From positions 5,022,001 through 5,086,000 of the forward strand of contig NZ_CP149817.1 of assembly GCF_037935975.1 (NCBI RefSeq): DNA of 64,000 nucleotides, written 5' to 3'. This document shows, in pieces, positions 42,153 to 50,768 of the stretch. Origin of the DNA: Teredinibacter turnerae. Its GTDB lineage: Bacteria; Pseudomonadota; Gammaproteobacteria; Pseudomonadales; Cellvibrionaceae. The notes under the pieces are model-generated. The model worked only from the letters and a program-made list of their open reading frames with translations, was not told the DNA's origin and searched no databases. The translations under genes and the position numbers were made by a program. Positions within the stretch are counted from its first letter, which is position 1. Each line of letters begins with the position of its first letter.

Positions 42153-42755
42153 CTAAACGACACCCAGCATCGGCACCACGGATGCCGCAAGCAATAGTCC
42201 CATCGCAATATTAAATCGCGTTAAAACTTTATCATTATGGATTAATCGATTTAGCAAAGCGCCAAAAAACAACCAAACCAACATACTCGCGGTACCAACC
42301 GTAAAAAATACCACCAGCAAGCGCAGAAACTGCGCAATAAATTCCCCTACCTGGGTAAACGACGCTACAGCGCCGACGGAGATAATCCAGGCTTTGGGAT
42401 TCAGCCATTGAAATAACACAGCTTGCCAAAAAGTCAGTGGCTCGCTTCGGCTTTTTTCTTCGTTTAATCCGCTTGAAGTAGCAATTTTCCAGGCGAGGTA
42501 TAACAAATACGCACCCCCCAAAATTTTAATGATTTGATGGGCCATGGGATAAGCCGTAAACACCGCGCCCAGGCCAAGAGCGATGGTGGCAAGCATAAAA
42601 TTAAAACCGAGAATAACCCCCCAGAAGTGCGGCCAACTGCGGGCCACACCGTGATTGAGACTTGAGGTCATTAACATTAAGGTATTCGGGCCTGGGGTAA
42701 TGGAGGCTGCCAGGCAGAACGTTAGCATGGAAATCAATTCGTGGGAGACGTACAA
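42153..42755 (-). CDS. LysE family amino-acid exporter
   Basis: A 200-residue membrane protein with about six helices and the LysE/RhtB signature FCLAASITPGPNTLMLM near the N terminus. The family exports amino acids or related small molecules. The GAYLLYLAWKIA segment and FWQAVLFQWLNPKAW are also typical. It lies 23 bases after the GST gene on the same strand and is probably co-transcribed with it. Confidence 0.93.
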   Translation of the reverse strand: MYVSHELISMLTFCLAASITPGPNTLMLMTSSLNHGVARSWPHFWGVILGFNFMLATIALGLGAVFTAYPMAHQIIKILGGAYLLYLAWKIATSSGLNEEKSRSEPLTFWQAVLFQWLNPKAWIISVGAVASFTQVGEFIAQFLRLLVVFFTVGTASMLVWLFFGALLNRLIHNDKVLTRFNIAMGLLLAASVVPMLGVV

Positions 42756-42778
42756 CGTAATACCGCCTTTTATTAAGA

Positions 42779-43381
42779 TTAGCCTTCCATTGCGATGTAG
42801 TTAGGGTGTGCTTCAATCCGCGCAAACCAGTCGCTGATAAACTTGTAAGGCGCCAAATCGAATCCGCCCTCTTCCGCCACGTGGGTGTAGGCATACAGAC
42901 TGATATCCGCTATGGTTAGCCTTTCGCCTACAAAAAACTGGTGCGTCGCCAAATGTGTGTTCATCAGTTGTAGGGCCGTGACACCGCCGGCTTGAGCGCG
43001 ATTGTAATCGGCGCGACGATGTTCCGGCATACCCAGATAACGCTGAATATAGCGCGCAACCGCAATAAAGGGTTCGTGACTATACTGCTCATAAAACTGC
43101 CATTGCAAAACCTGCGCTCGCTGTAAACGATCATTTGGCAGATAGGCCGAGCCCTCAGCAAAATAATTCAGGATCGCATTAGACTCAGCGAGGTACTCAC
43201 CACTGTCTAATTCAACCAGCGGTATTTTACCGTTACTGTTCTTTTGTAAAAATTCCGGCGTCCGGGTTTCTCCCGCGAGAATGTCCATATGCTGCCAGGT
43301 GTGGGGAATATTCAGAAATGACAACAGCAACTTTATTTTGTAACAGTTGCCGGAATAAATATCACCGTAAACCTTGATCAC
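42779..43381 (-). CDS. Glutathione S-transferase family protein
   Basis: A 200-residue GST. The thioredoxin-like N-terminal domain has YSGNCYKIKLLLSFL with a Ser/Cys active-site region, NSNGKIPLVELDSG and the glutathione-binding LAESNAILNYFAEGS. The helical C-terminal domain has LTIADISLYAYTHVA. The GTG at 43381 has AAGGAG nine bases upstream; the longer ATG start at 43405 includes that ribosome site in its coding region and is unlikely. It could detoxify electrophiles. A small membrane-protein gene is divergent from it. Confidence 0.92.
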   Translation of the reverse strand: MIKVYGDIYSGNCYKIKLLLSFLNIPHTWQHMDILAGETRTPEFLQKNSNGKIPLVELDSGEYLAESNAILNYFAEGSAYLPNDRLQRAQVLQWQFYEQYSHEPFIAVARYIQRYLGMPEHRRADYNRAQAGGVTALQLMNTHLATHQFFVGERLTIADISLYAYTHVAEEGGFDLAPYKFISDWFARIEAHPNYIAMEG

Positions 43382-43527
43382 GTAGAGAACTCCTTTTATG
43401 GTCATTCACATTGATTGGCGAAGCGCCAGAGCGTGCTTTGCCGGGAAGCCAGCCGGGAAGAGAATCAGGCTGTCGAGCGCAGCTTGCGCAGCGCGAAAAT
43501 GAAAATGTAGACGAGGCGGGGGAGTTT

Positions 43528-43833
43528 ATGAGCAATTTTGGACGTGAGCAAGGCTATCGTGTACCCCTTACGCTCGGTGGTGTAATGATCACCAGCGCAG
43601 CCGGTTGGTTGCTGCTGCGTACCACCGGCATCACGAGCTCACCTGCGCTACTTCCTCTCGCGTTTTTTATGGTGTTTCAGATATTACTCGGCGGGTTTTT
43701 GCTTTACGCTGCGCACCTCAAAAAAAGTCACTCACTGCTCTCGCAAAAATTTTACCCGGCAAGTATCGCCGCCACCATACTGTATCTTTTGATGCTCTGG
43801 TACTGGCTCCAATCGCTGTCACTACACGCTTAG
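43528..43833 (+). CDS. Small membrane protein of unknown function
   Basis: A 101-residue protein with three predicted membrane segments (about residues 12-28, 36-58 and 72-92). GGGGGAG just upstream supports the ATG at 43528; the frame start at 43411 gives an unlikely hydrophilic leader. A MAPEG-type or other small membrane family is possible from size, but no motif confirms it. Its last 12 bases overlap the end of the convergent LuxR-type gene. Confidence 0.6.
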   Translation: MSNFGREQGYRVPLTLGGVMITSAAGWLLLRTTGITSSPALLPLAFFMVFQILLGGFLLYAAHLKKSHSLLSQKFYPASIAATILYLLMLWYWLQSLSLHA

Positions 43834-44940
43834 GGTCAGAATTCGCGCAATAAGCTGTGCCTGCGAGTGACAGCCAACCTTTTGCATGGCCGATTTCAGT
43901 TGCTGTCTGACGGTACCCAGGCTAACGTTGCGCAAATCCGCAATTTGCGCCAAGCCGGTACCCTCACACAAATGTGCCACCACTTCCGCTTCAGCCGCAC
44001 TCAGTGCAGTCCAACACATGATCAAGCCCGGTGATATCTGGGTGGCCGTACGCAAGGGTTGAATTTGTACCAGCAGCGCTCCTTGTTGATTTCCCGACAG
44101 ATTTACCCCGGTGTACAACCAAGGACTGACCTTAACCCGGTAACCCACACCGCCGGCAACCACGGAAAAACTATCACCGCTATCAAACGTCGCCATCCGG
44201 AAGCCCGCGATGCAGGCCTCCAATTGCGTCTGGTTGCGCTCATCGACAAATCTCAACTTTCTTTCCCGGCTGATCGCCAGCAAGCCGCCATTGCGAACCA
44301 AACCATCAAGCGCATGATTTTGCTCATGCACCCGAAAGTGGTAGTCACAAATGAGCGCCGGTTGCGTCTGAGCGGCAAACAGGCCCGAAAATGCCCGCTG
44401 CTGAGCTGTTAGCTGCTGCATTTGCCGCCCGAGCTGCAACGCCTGCTCAAAATGGGACACGTAGTGCTGTGCGCGCCGCTTCACAGGTTCGTCGAAGTGC
44501 TTCTGATCGGCGCCGCGCATCAATGCCAGCTCAGTCATCATCGGCGGATCAAAACTATCGTCCGACACCAGGAGACACCCCAAGCCGTGACGGATATCCG
44601 CGGGGCGCGCGAAGTCGTGGTAGATCTCGGAGTTCAGGAAGGCGCGGTCATCATAAACCTCGTGACTGCTTCGGAATTGATTGGGGTCGTGCTGGGCCAG
44701 CGCTTTGGTCCACACATCGACCTTGTAATAATGCTGGTGATATTGGTCAAAATGACCGTGACTGAAGCCATGCTCGATAAATGCAAACGGCTGAGCGTCA
44801 ACACTCGCGCGCGCCGCAATAAAAAAATGGCTCGCGCCCAGATCAGTAGCCACATCCGCCAGCACCTCTTGCCAGGTGTCCGGTGCGTTTACCGTATTGT
44901 ATATACGGTAGATCAGCTCGCTACAGCGCTCATCCGGCAT
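43822..44940 (-). CDS. LuxR-type transcriptional regulator
   Basis: A 372-residue protein. The C-terminal about 65 residues form a LuxR/GerE helix-turn-helix (LSAAEAEVVAHLCEGTGLAQIADLR and SLGTVRQQLKSAMQKVGCHSQAQL). The N-terminal 170 residues look like a sensory GAF/PAS-type region; a middle segment (about 190-300) is a second PAS-like domain. No receiver Asp is present, so it is not a classical response regulator. The signal is unknown. It ends in a 12-base convergent overlap with the small membrane protein gene. Confidence 0.87.
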   Translation of the reverse strand: MPDERCSELIYRIYNTVNAPDTWQEVLADVATDLGASHFFIAARASVDAQPFAFIEHGFSHGHFDQYHQHYYKVDVWTKALAQHDPNQFRSSHEVYDDRAFLNSEIYHDFARPADIRHGLGCLLVSDDSFDPPMMTELALMRGADQKHFDEPVKRRAQHYVSHFEQALQLGRQMQQLTAQQRAFSGLFAAQTQPALICDYHFRVHEQNHALDGLVRNGGLLAISRERKLRFVDERNQTQLEACIAGFRMATFDSGDSFSVVAGGVGYRVKVSPWLYTGVNLSGNQQGALLVQIQPLRTATQISPGLIMCWTALSAAEAEVVAHLCEGTGLAQIADLRNVSLGTVRQQLKSAMQKVGCHSQAQLIARILTLSV

Positions 44941-45343
44941 GGGCTATACCCCCACCAGTGCACGGCTGTACACACTTCCCTGCCAGTAACCCGATCAACC
45001 TCTCCCGCCGTTGCTTCATTAACACCCCCATCCCTTCGCTCACGCATAGTTTTTATCTACTGCTCTTATTGGCGAGTTTTATAGTTGCCTATTGGCGCGC
45101 ATATTTCTCTCTATCCTCAGCATAAACGGCTTTTGTGTCAACGTATTGAACGTTAAATCGAGCGGGCCAGAGTCAGAAACGAAACTGAGAATACGTGCTG
45201 GAAGAGCGAGAAGAGCTGGAGAGGTAAGGATTATTCGCGTGGGGCGCCCTGAAGCCCTATGGCCGCAGAGCTTTAGCTAGGGCCTGTTGACACTAATTCG
45301 ATTCATTCTGTTGAATTAGTGTCGATAGGCCCTACGTGTGCAT
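44941..45343. other. Gene-free gap between LuxR-type gene and carbonic anhydrase gene
   Basis: About 400 bases with no credible gene. It holds the upstream region of the LuxR-type gene and, at 45280-45332, the TA-flanked palindromic element C. Confidence 0.5.
45280..45332. repeat. Miniature TA-flanked palindromic element, copy C (53 bp)
   Basis: The left end GGGCCTGTTGACACTAATTC is followed by GATTCATTCTGTTG, matching the right end of copy B read inward. It then meets the inverted arm AATTAGTGTCGATAGGCCC. The whole is a near-palindrome of 53 bases flanked by TA (45278-45279 and 45333-45334). It lies 11 bases past the stop of the carbonic anhydrase gene and as RNA would fold into one long hairpin. 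It is in effect two ends of the family joined with no interior. Confidence 0.8.
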
Positions 45344-45955
45344 TCAATCGAAAAAGGTCACTTCGCCGGTTTCCAATGAATATTCTGCACCCACTATTTT
45401 AAGCTTGCCCTGCTGAACGAGCTGCTCAAGAATTTCAGAGCCATGACTCAGGTGATTGGTAGACGCCATAATATTGGCGTGAATACAGGCAGGCACTAAT
45501 TTTTCCCGGTCATTGCGCAGCTCCGTGTGAAATAACGGTTCCACGGCGGGCCGAATTCTGTTCACGATAGACATCACATTGGACGACTGCTCACCAGCGG
45601 GCTTTTCCAGTACATCTAGCGTGGCGTTGATTGCACCACAGCGGGTGTGGCCGAGCACAACAACCAATGGTGTACCAAAGGTTTCGGCTGCAAACTCGAC
45701 GCTACCCACTTGCGAGGGGGCGACGATATTGCCAGCAACGCGAATAACAAATAAATCCCCCAGGCTTTGATCGAAAATAATTTCTGCAGGCACGCGTGAA
45801 TCGGAACAACCCAGAACAATCGCAAAAGGTGCTTGCCCTTGGGCATGATCCGCGAGATTCATTTGCTTCACTATCGCATCGACACTGCGTACACCGGCTA
45901 CAAATCGTTGGTTACCTTCTTTCAGCCGGGTTAGGGCTTCGTCTGCACTGATCAT
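45344..45955 (-). CDS. Beta-class carbonic anhydrase
   Basis: A 203-residue beta-carbonic anhydrase, which interconverts CO2 and bicarbonate. Zinc ligands and the Asp/Arg dyad are visible in LGCSDSRVPAE and LGHTRCGA (Cys, Asp-Arg, His, Cys). The N-terminal ALTRLKEGNQRFVAG is typical. The start is set at 45955 because GAGGAG lies seven bases before it; an upstream ATG at 45973 lacks one. No signal peptide is seen from the chosen start, so it is cytoplasmic. Element C follows its 3' end and could act as a terminator. Confidence 0.95.
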   Translation of the reverse strand: MISADEALTRLKEGNQRFVAGVRSVDAIVKQMNLADHAQGQAPFAIVLGCSDSRVPAEIIFDQSLGDLFVIRVAGNIVAPSQVGSVEFAAETFGTPLVVVLGHTRCGAINATLDVLEKPAGEQSSNVMSIVNRIRPAVEPLFHTELRNDREKLVPACIHANIMASTNHLSHGSEILEQLVQQGKLKIVGAEYSLETGEVTFFD

Positions 45956-46167
45956 CGCATTACTCCTCTGCAAAAACCCTATAATGTTAAGGCTTTTATG
46001 GTCGTTTTATATCGGCGCAGAAGTATAAAGACAGCGACCCGCAGAGGAAAGCATTTGCCGGAAACCTAACCCCGCTGGCCGCAGATCTAAATAATGCGCG
46101 CAGACGGGCGACACACAACTGTGCCGCCCGTACTGCTACTCGGCCAGGGCCCGCTAAAACCAGGTCC

Positions 46168-46653
46168 CTAATAACTGCGCAGATAAATCACGCCGACCGC
46201 ATCCAGTTTGCTACCACTGCGACCCGCAAAACCGGCTATTTGAAACTGATCATTCGCGGTGTATTTAAAATCGCCACCACCGCCGTTTCCACCCTTGCTC
46301 AAGGTGCGGCCATAATTGGTTGTAATCACCATACGGTCTACCCGGCTGCCGTACCGACCGGTTACAGAAGTGATATATTCACCCGAGTAAAAATACAAGG
46401 TACTGCAGCTGCCACCGTTACCACCTTTTTTACCATAGCTTTGAACGTTGCCGTACACGTCTTCAATATTGGTAGAAATGGAATCGACAACTGAACCGCC
46501 GCAAAGAGTGATATCGTGAATTTGCGAAAAATCCGTTGGCGGGTTATCAGCGAACGGCGTACCGCCCCACCCACCAGATACACCCGCTTCAAACTTTTGT
46601 GCGCCCGCCACCATGGAAGACAACATCAAAACGCCGGCAATTATTTTTTTCAT
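46168..46653 (-). CDS. Secreted jacalin-like lectin
   Basis: A 161-residue protein with a signal peptide (MKKIIAGVLMLSSMVAGA) followed by a single jacalin-related lectin domain. Beta-prism landmarks are the N-terminal GVSGGWGGTPFAD, repeated Gly-rich strands (GKKGGNGG, SKGGNGGGG) and the C-terminal carbohydrate-loop pattern GRSGSKLDAVGVIYL. It should bind mannose- or galactose-type glycans outside the cell. No catalytic domain is attached. Jacalin lectins are mainly plant proteins and sparse in bacteria. It stands alone next to a gene-poor AT-rich stretch, which fits acquisition. Confidence 0.83.
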   Translation of the reverse strand: MKKIIAGVLMLSSMVAGAQKFEAGVSGGWGGTPFADNPPTDFSQIHDITLCGGSVVDSISTNIEDVYGNVQSYGKKGGNGGSCSTLYFYSGEYITSVTGRYGSRVDRMVITTNYGRTLSKGGNGGGGDFKYTANDQFQIAGFAGRSGSKLDAVGVIYLRSY

Positions 46654-48274
46654 GAAACAATCCTTATAAACAATTGATTATTGCTGATCTATCAGCGCTA
46701 CGAGGTTTCGCAAAAAACGATTAAAAATAGGGACTTTTCTAAACACCCCATTTTCGCTTGCACAACCCCGTAAAAATTATGCCGACAACAACAAGGTATG
46801 TTAAGTGAAAAAATAATCGCCACAGCCACACTGTTACCTTGTTAACACAAAATAAACATAACAATTTTTATTATTCAATATAGTGTCTGCGTTCCAACCA
46901 GACTGTCACAACAAAAAATCCGCTTATATAAAAAAGAAAGGATTTTTGATATTTACCAATGTCAAATCGGGACTCCGCGCCTGCGGATGCGTTCACGCAT
47001 ACACACCACATCCGAAGCGTTGCTCCAATTACAGGCTCGCTTGGATCAACCAACACCTATTCAACTCGCCTACAACCCTTCGCAATATCGAATAGTTTTC
47101 GGCTACCACAAGAGAAAGCCACAGGATTGACCGAGCGTCGAACTAGGCGTGATTTTCAACATCTCAGATGTGATATTGAATAGGCGAGTGAATGAATCCA
47201 AAGCCTTCAGAATGGAAACGGAAAATACAGACAAGTCGTTCTATTATTGAAAAGATCTCAAAAGCGCCTTATACCTATTCGAAACTACAGTATATTTTTA
47301 TATTTCTATTTTAAATTTACTTGCAGATTCTTAGTCAGGTTTTAACTTCAAAGGATGAATTTAAAGGCGCGCCAGGCGCCTAAAAGACGCTAAAAATGTA
47401 GACTTATTAAAAACACTGTTTTAAGCGACACTCATTGAACAGAGTTTTGATATTTGTCACTCAGATGCCATATTTCGAAGCCTATACTCCCTCCCGTTGT
47501 TCAGCACAACAACAATAAGTTCGTCGCTTCCTCTAATCGATCACCAGAAATAATAATAACGAAATACGCGACCAACTATTGGGTGCCAGAAAACAATGCG
47601 ACAGGTTGCTTTTTTCTCAACATTACAGCATCAGGCTGATAGCAAAGACGATATATTGCTGAACGATACCCCAGCGGCAAAAGCAACCCATAATTGGCAA
47701 CCCAGCCTTCAGTCCGCAGTGAAAGCCAGCCCAGAAGCGGCGGTGCCAGTAACGGCATCGCCGCCGACTGGTGGCATACGCGACGAGTCTACGGCCCCAT
47801 TCGCCGGCTTTTGAGCGGCGACCTTACTCACCTACGCTTCGTAAAATACAGAATTAAAATACAGAAATATTCGCGCAAAACCGCTGTACATCTGATGCAG
47901 CCCATGAACAGTGAGACGCATAACGTAATTATTACGTTAATTTAATCATCCAATATACAAAGTTTGATGCCAAAATATCGATAAAAGCAATTTTATTTGT
48001 ACACAATGCACAGAATAAATTTATTATTGAGCCTAATATTCAAGTATTCCACTCTCTCCTCCTCGGGCCTCTTTTGAGGCTCATTTTGTTTTCAAGTCGA
48101 CTCCCTCTTTTTTAGAACCAGACTCAATAGCTCTGTGCGTTCCACCGAGAAGGAACGTTGCGTTAAACCAATAAACACAAATGGATCGATTAAAAAAATA
48201 ATTCTCAGCACTTGGTGAACCGACACGAGCGGAACTATTGGATAGCGAACACTACGGTTAACCTATTGACCCAC
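46654..48274. other. 1.6-kb AT-rich stretch without a recognisable gene
   Basis: Only short frames without ribosome sites occur here (for example around 47596-47814), and none resembles a known protein. Visible structure is slight: an imperfect inverted repeat, ATTCAACTCGCCTA at 47059-47072 against TAGGCGAGTGAAT at 47181-47193, and a small GCCTC/GAGGC hairpin with T-rich sequence after it at 48067-48088. The part next to 46653 should hold the lectin promoter. It may be decayed mobile DNA or contain an unrecognised RNA. Confidence 0.5.
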
Positions 48275-49048
48275 CTACAAAATTACATATTCCCTTACCA
48301 GCCATCGCGCAACGACATCCGCAAGCCACTCAGGATTATCAATTGGCAAGTCGTGGCCAGCGGACGGATGCACTTCAAGAGGCCAATTTAAATAGTGCGC
48401 CAATTCACCAGAACACCTGGCGTCCACTAATCGATCCCGTTGGCTAGCGATCACCAACCCCTTTTGGGCGATAGTTTCGTTCAATGTGAACCCCGCCGCC
48501 GCTAACAGCAGACGCACCAGATTCAAACGCGATACCGGGCGTGCGCGTTGAATCTGCCACCAATGCTGTCGCGCATGCTCGGGTTGTGTATTACTGACCA
48601 GGTTAAAAATGCAGTTTTCCCGCTGCCGAAGTGGCAGCGCAAGTGCAGTGAGCGCGGTCAATAATGCCTGCGGACACATACGTCTAAACCAGGGTTGATT
48701 GCCGGTGCTACTGTTAATAACCACTGCGCCGTCCACTAGCGATTCATACCGTTTTGCCAAGTCCAGCGCGATCAGCCCGCCCATCGACAGACCCACCACC
48801 ACCGTGCAGGCGTCTTTAGTTTTTGTAGGTAAGCGACGCACCAGATCATCGGTCAGTTCCGTAAGGCGGTGGCTGGCATCGCGCTGATGTTCGGTTCCGC
48901 AGCCGGCGGTATCCGGTGTGGCGAAGGTAAAATAGATGTAGGGTGCTATCTCCGTACAGCGACGTTTTAACAGTTCGGCGAACCCCAACCAGTGTTCCGA
49001 TTCGCGCCCCAACCCCCGCAACAAGATAACGTTAATTCCACAGGACAT
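48275..49048 (-). CDS. Alpha/beta hydrolase
   Basis: A 257-residue alpha/beta-hydrolase. The nucleophile elbow GLSMGG is near residue 88, the oxyanion region is LLRGLGRESEHW and the His is probably in PSAGHDLPIDNPEW near the C terminus, with the acid in QRDRLVDAR. No signal peptide is seen. Substrate is unknown. Its start overlaps the end of the M14 peptidase gene by 17 bases, so the two are co-translated and may act in one peptide or ester breakdown path. Confidence 0.88.
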   Translation of the reverse strand: MSCGINVILLRGLGRESEHWLGFAELLKRRCTEIAPYIYFTFATPDTAGCGTEHQRDASHRLTELTDDLVRRLPTKTKDACTVVVGLSMGGLIALDLAKRYESLVDGAVVINSSTGNQPWFRRMCPQALLTALTALALPLRQRENCIFNLVSNTQPEHARQHWWQIQRARPVSRLNLVRLLLAAAGFTLNETIAQKGLVIASQRDRLVDARCSGELAHYLNWPLEVHPSAGHDLPIDNPEWLADVVARWLVREYVIL

Positions 49049-50135
49049 GTGCAGCCTGCTTTAATAGTTTGATTTGTTCATCCGCCGGCAACCATTCGCG
49101 ATGATCAATTGCCGCAGAGAGCAGAAAATCCAGCAACGAGAGATGTCGGCGCAATACCCGCGAATGGCGGTGCGCTTTCTGAGGATTAAACATGCCGGCA
49201 AAATTAAAAATTTGTGCGGGGCGCTTCTTTACCCAGGCCCAGGAGCCCATCTCCAACGTGAGTGGAATAAACGTATGATTTTCCCTTTTTTTTGCCTGTA
49301 AATAAAAGTCGTCCCAAATATCCCCGTGCGATAAATAATGGATGGATTGCGGTTCGAAAATATAATTGTGGTGCGGAAAACAGCGCTCCCACAGCAGTTT
49401 CAGTGCGAGATAGTTTTCGATGCTGCCAATAAGTTTCTTCCGATAGGCATAAGGAAACCACAACCGATCGTGGGTACCAAAACCGGAGTGTAAATCGAGC
49501 GCCATTGCCATCGTGCGGGGGTACACCTCGCGCTCAACTACCTGCTGGAGTAACCGGTATTCCAGTTCCTGAACCTGACCGGCACTGCCGCGATACCAGG
49601 GCAACCACGAACCTATTCGATGCCCCCCCACAAGGAACGGCACCTTATCTTCTGCGGTAACCGGGCCGTTGCGATTCAAATCCACACCGTTGCCGTTCGC
49701 CCGCCGGTTGGCGAACATCCCCACAGGATTAACAATCGGCACTATAACCAGGCGCAAGCGCGACAGCTTTTGCTGCATGGCGCTGTCCCACTCGAGCCGG
49801 CTGAGCAGGCTCGACAACCACGCCAGAATCACCTGGCTGCCAATGCGTTCAATGCCGTGGACACCCCCGGTAATCAGCAGTACTGGCGTTTTTTTATCGG
49901 CAGCCGAACCGCCCAGCGTAAGACAGTAAAAAGGGAGTTGCAGCCCCTGCCAGGGAAGCAAATCTTCGCAGCTTGCATCCAGGGTGGATGAATAGGTGTT
50001 GATCAACCGTTCCAACCACAACAATTCCGGCAGTGCTTTTTTAAGCCGTTTACGCTCTTGCGGTGGACGCTTGGGAAGGGCTGACTTTATGCTGCGCGAC
50101 GGTGCTAGGTTCTGTACAGGTGGTACCGATTTCAT
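49032..50135 (-). CDS. M14-type zinc carboxypeptidase/deacylase-like protein
   Basis: A 367-residue protein of the zinc carboxypeptidase (M14) superfamily. The HxxE zinc ligands are in GGVHGIERIGS and the third His in MALDLHSGFGTHD; VDLNRNG supplies substrate-binding Asn-Arg. The basic N terminus has no signal peptide, so it is likely cytoplasmic. Members cleave C-terminal residues or amide-linked acyl groups, as in murein peptide amidases and aspartoacylases. The exact substrate is uncertain. The hydrolase gene follows with a 17-base overlap. Confidence 0.87.
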   Translation of the reverse strand: MKSVPPVQNLAPSRSIKSALPKRPPQERKRLKKALPELLWLERLINTYSSTLDASCEDLLPWQGLQLPFYCLTLGGSAADKKTPVLLITGGVHGIERIGSQVILAWLSSLLSRLEWDSAMQQKLSRLRLVIVPIVNPVGMFANRRANGNGVDLNRNGPVTAEDKVPFLVGGHRIGSWLPWYRGSAGQVQELEYRLLQQVVEREVYPRTMAMALDLHSGFGTHDRLWFPYAYRKKLIGSIENYLALKLLWERCFPHHNYIFEPQSIHYLSHGDIWDDFYLQAKKRENHTFIPLTLEMGSWAWVKKRPAQIFNFAGMFNPQKAHRHSRVLRRHLSLLDFLLSAAIDHREWLPADEQIKLLKQAAHVLWN

Positions 50136-50768
50136 AAGTTATCCAACAGTCCTGATGGCATCTGGCGGGTAGAGGACGGCACGTTTTAATTCGGCCAAGC
50201 CTGCACCAGGCTAAACAAACGCACACACCCCACATACACAAGCGCCAATAATGCATTTCACTCATTGAAGTATAGTGACAAGCCAAGTGCGCGCAGTGTT
50301 GCTAACTACCGTGTTCCCACACGCCTCACTGGCATTGATTTCGTTGAGATTCGCAAAAATCACGCCGTCACCAATCAATTGGAGAGGCTGTTTTCATCGG
50401 TGAAAGCGCCCGACTACGCATTTTATTCAAGCAACATCAAAGCGACTCCCGCACGGCTTCTTACAAAAAGGCTTATTAAAACGTCTTATATAACCCATAT
50501 AAATGTATGAGTTTTTAATGCGCTCACGAAGAGATACCCACAACCTGCCTGCCGACATGTTTTTAAACTCACTGATTTGCCAAACATTTGTGATGAACGA
50601 AATATTTTTTTCGCTTTTTGTGTGAGAATCTCACCGCCATCCATTTAGCACGTTAATAATTCTTACAGCAGCGGCGATGGATTTTACAGGCACGCTATCC
50701 CTTCCGCGGCATCGCTCAATCGCCGCATTTTATATGTAAAAAAATAATGATTTAGCACGGAGTAAACT
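50136..50768. other. Gap upstream of the mannanase gene
   Basis: 633 bases between divergent genes. A plus-strand frame at 50265-50510 has no ribosome site or family resemblance and is not called. The region should hold the promoters of both the GH26 gene and the M14 gene; no clear consensus pair or operator was identified by eye. Confidence 0.4.

Noticed and set aside
44422-45084. 220-residue plus-strand reading frame opposite the LuxR-type gene
   Set aside because: It is the mirror of the LuxR coding sequence, lacks a ribosome site and has no sensible domain.
47059-47193. Insertion sequence ends in the gene-free stretch
   Set aside because: The inverted repeat is short and imperfect, lacks flanking duplication and has no transposase between its arms.
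50265-50510. 81-residue frame upstream of the mannanase gene
   Set aside because: No ribosome site, a weak start codon and no family resemblance.
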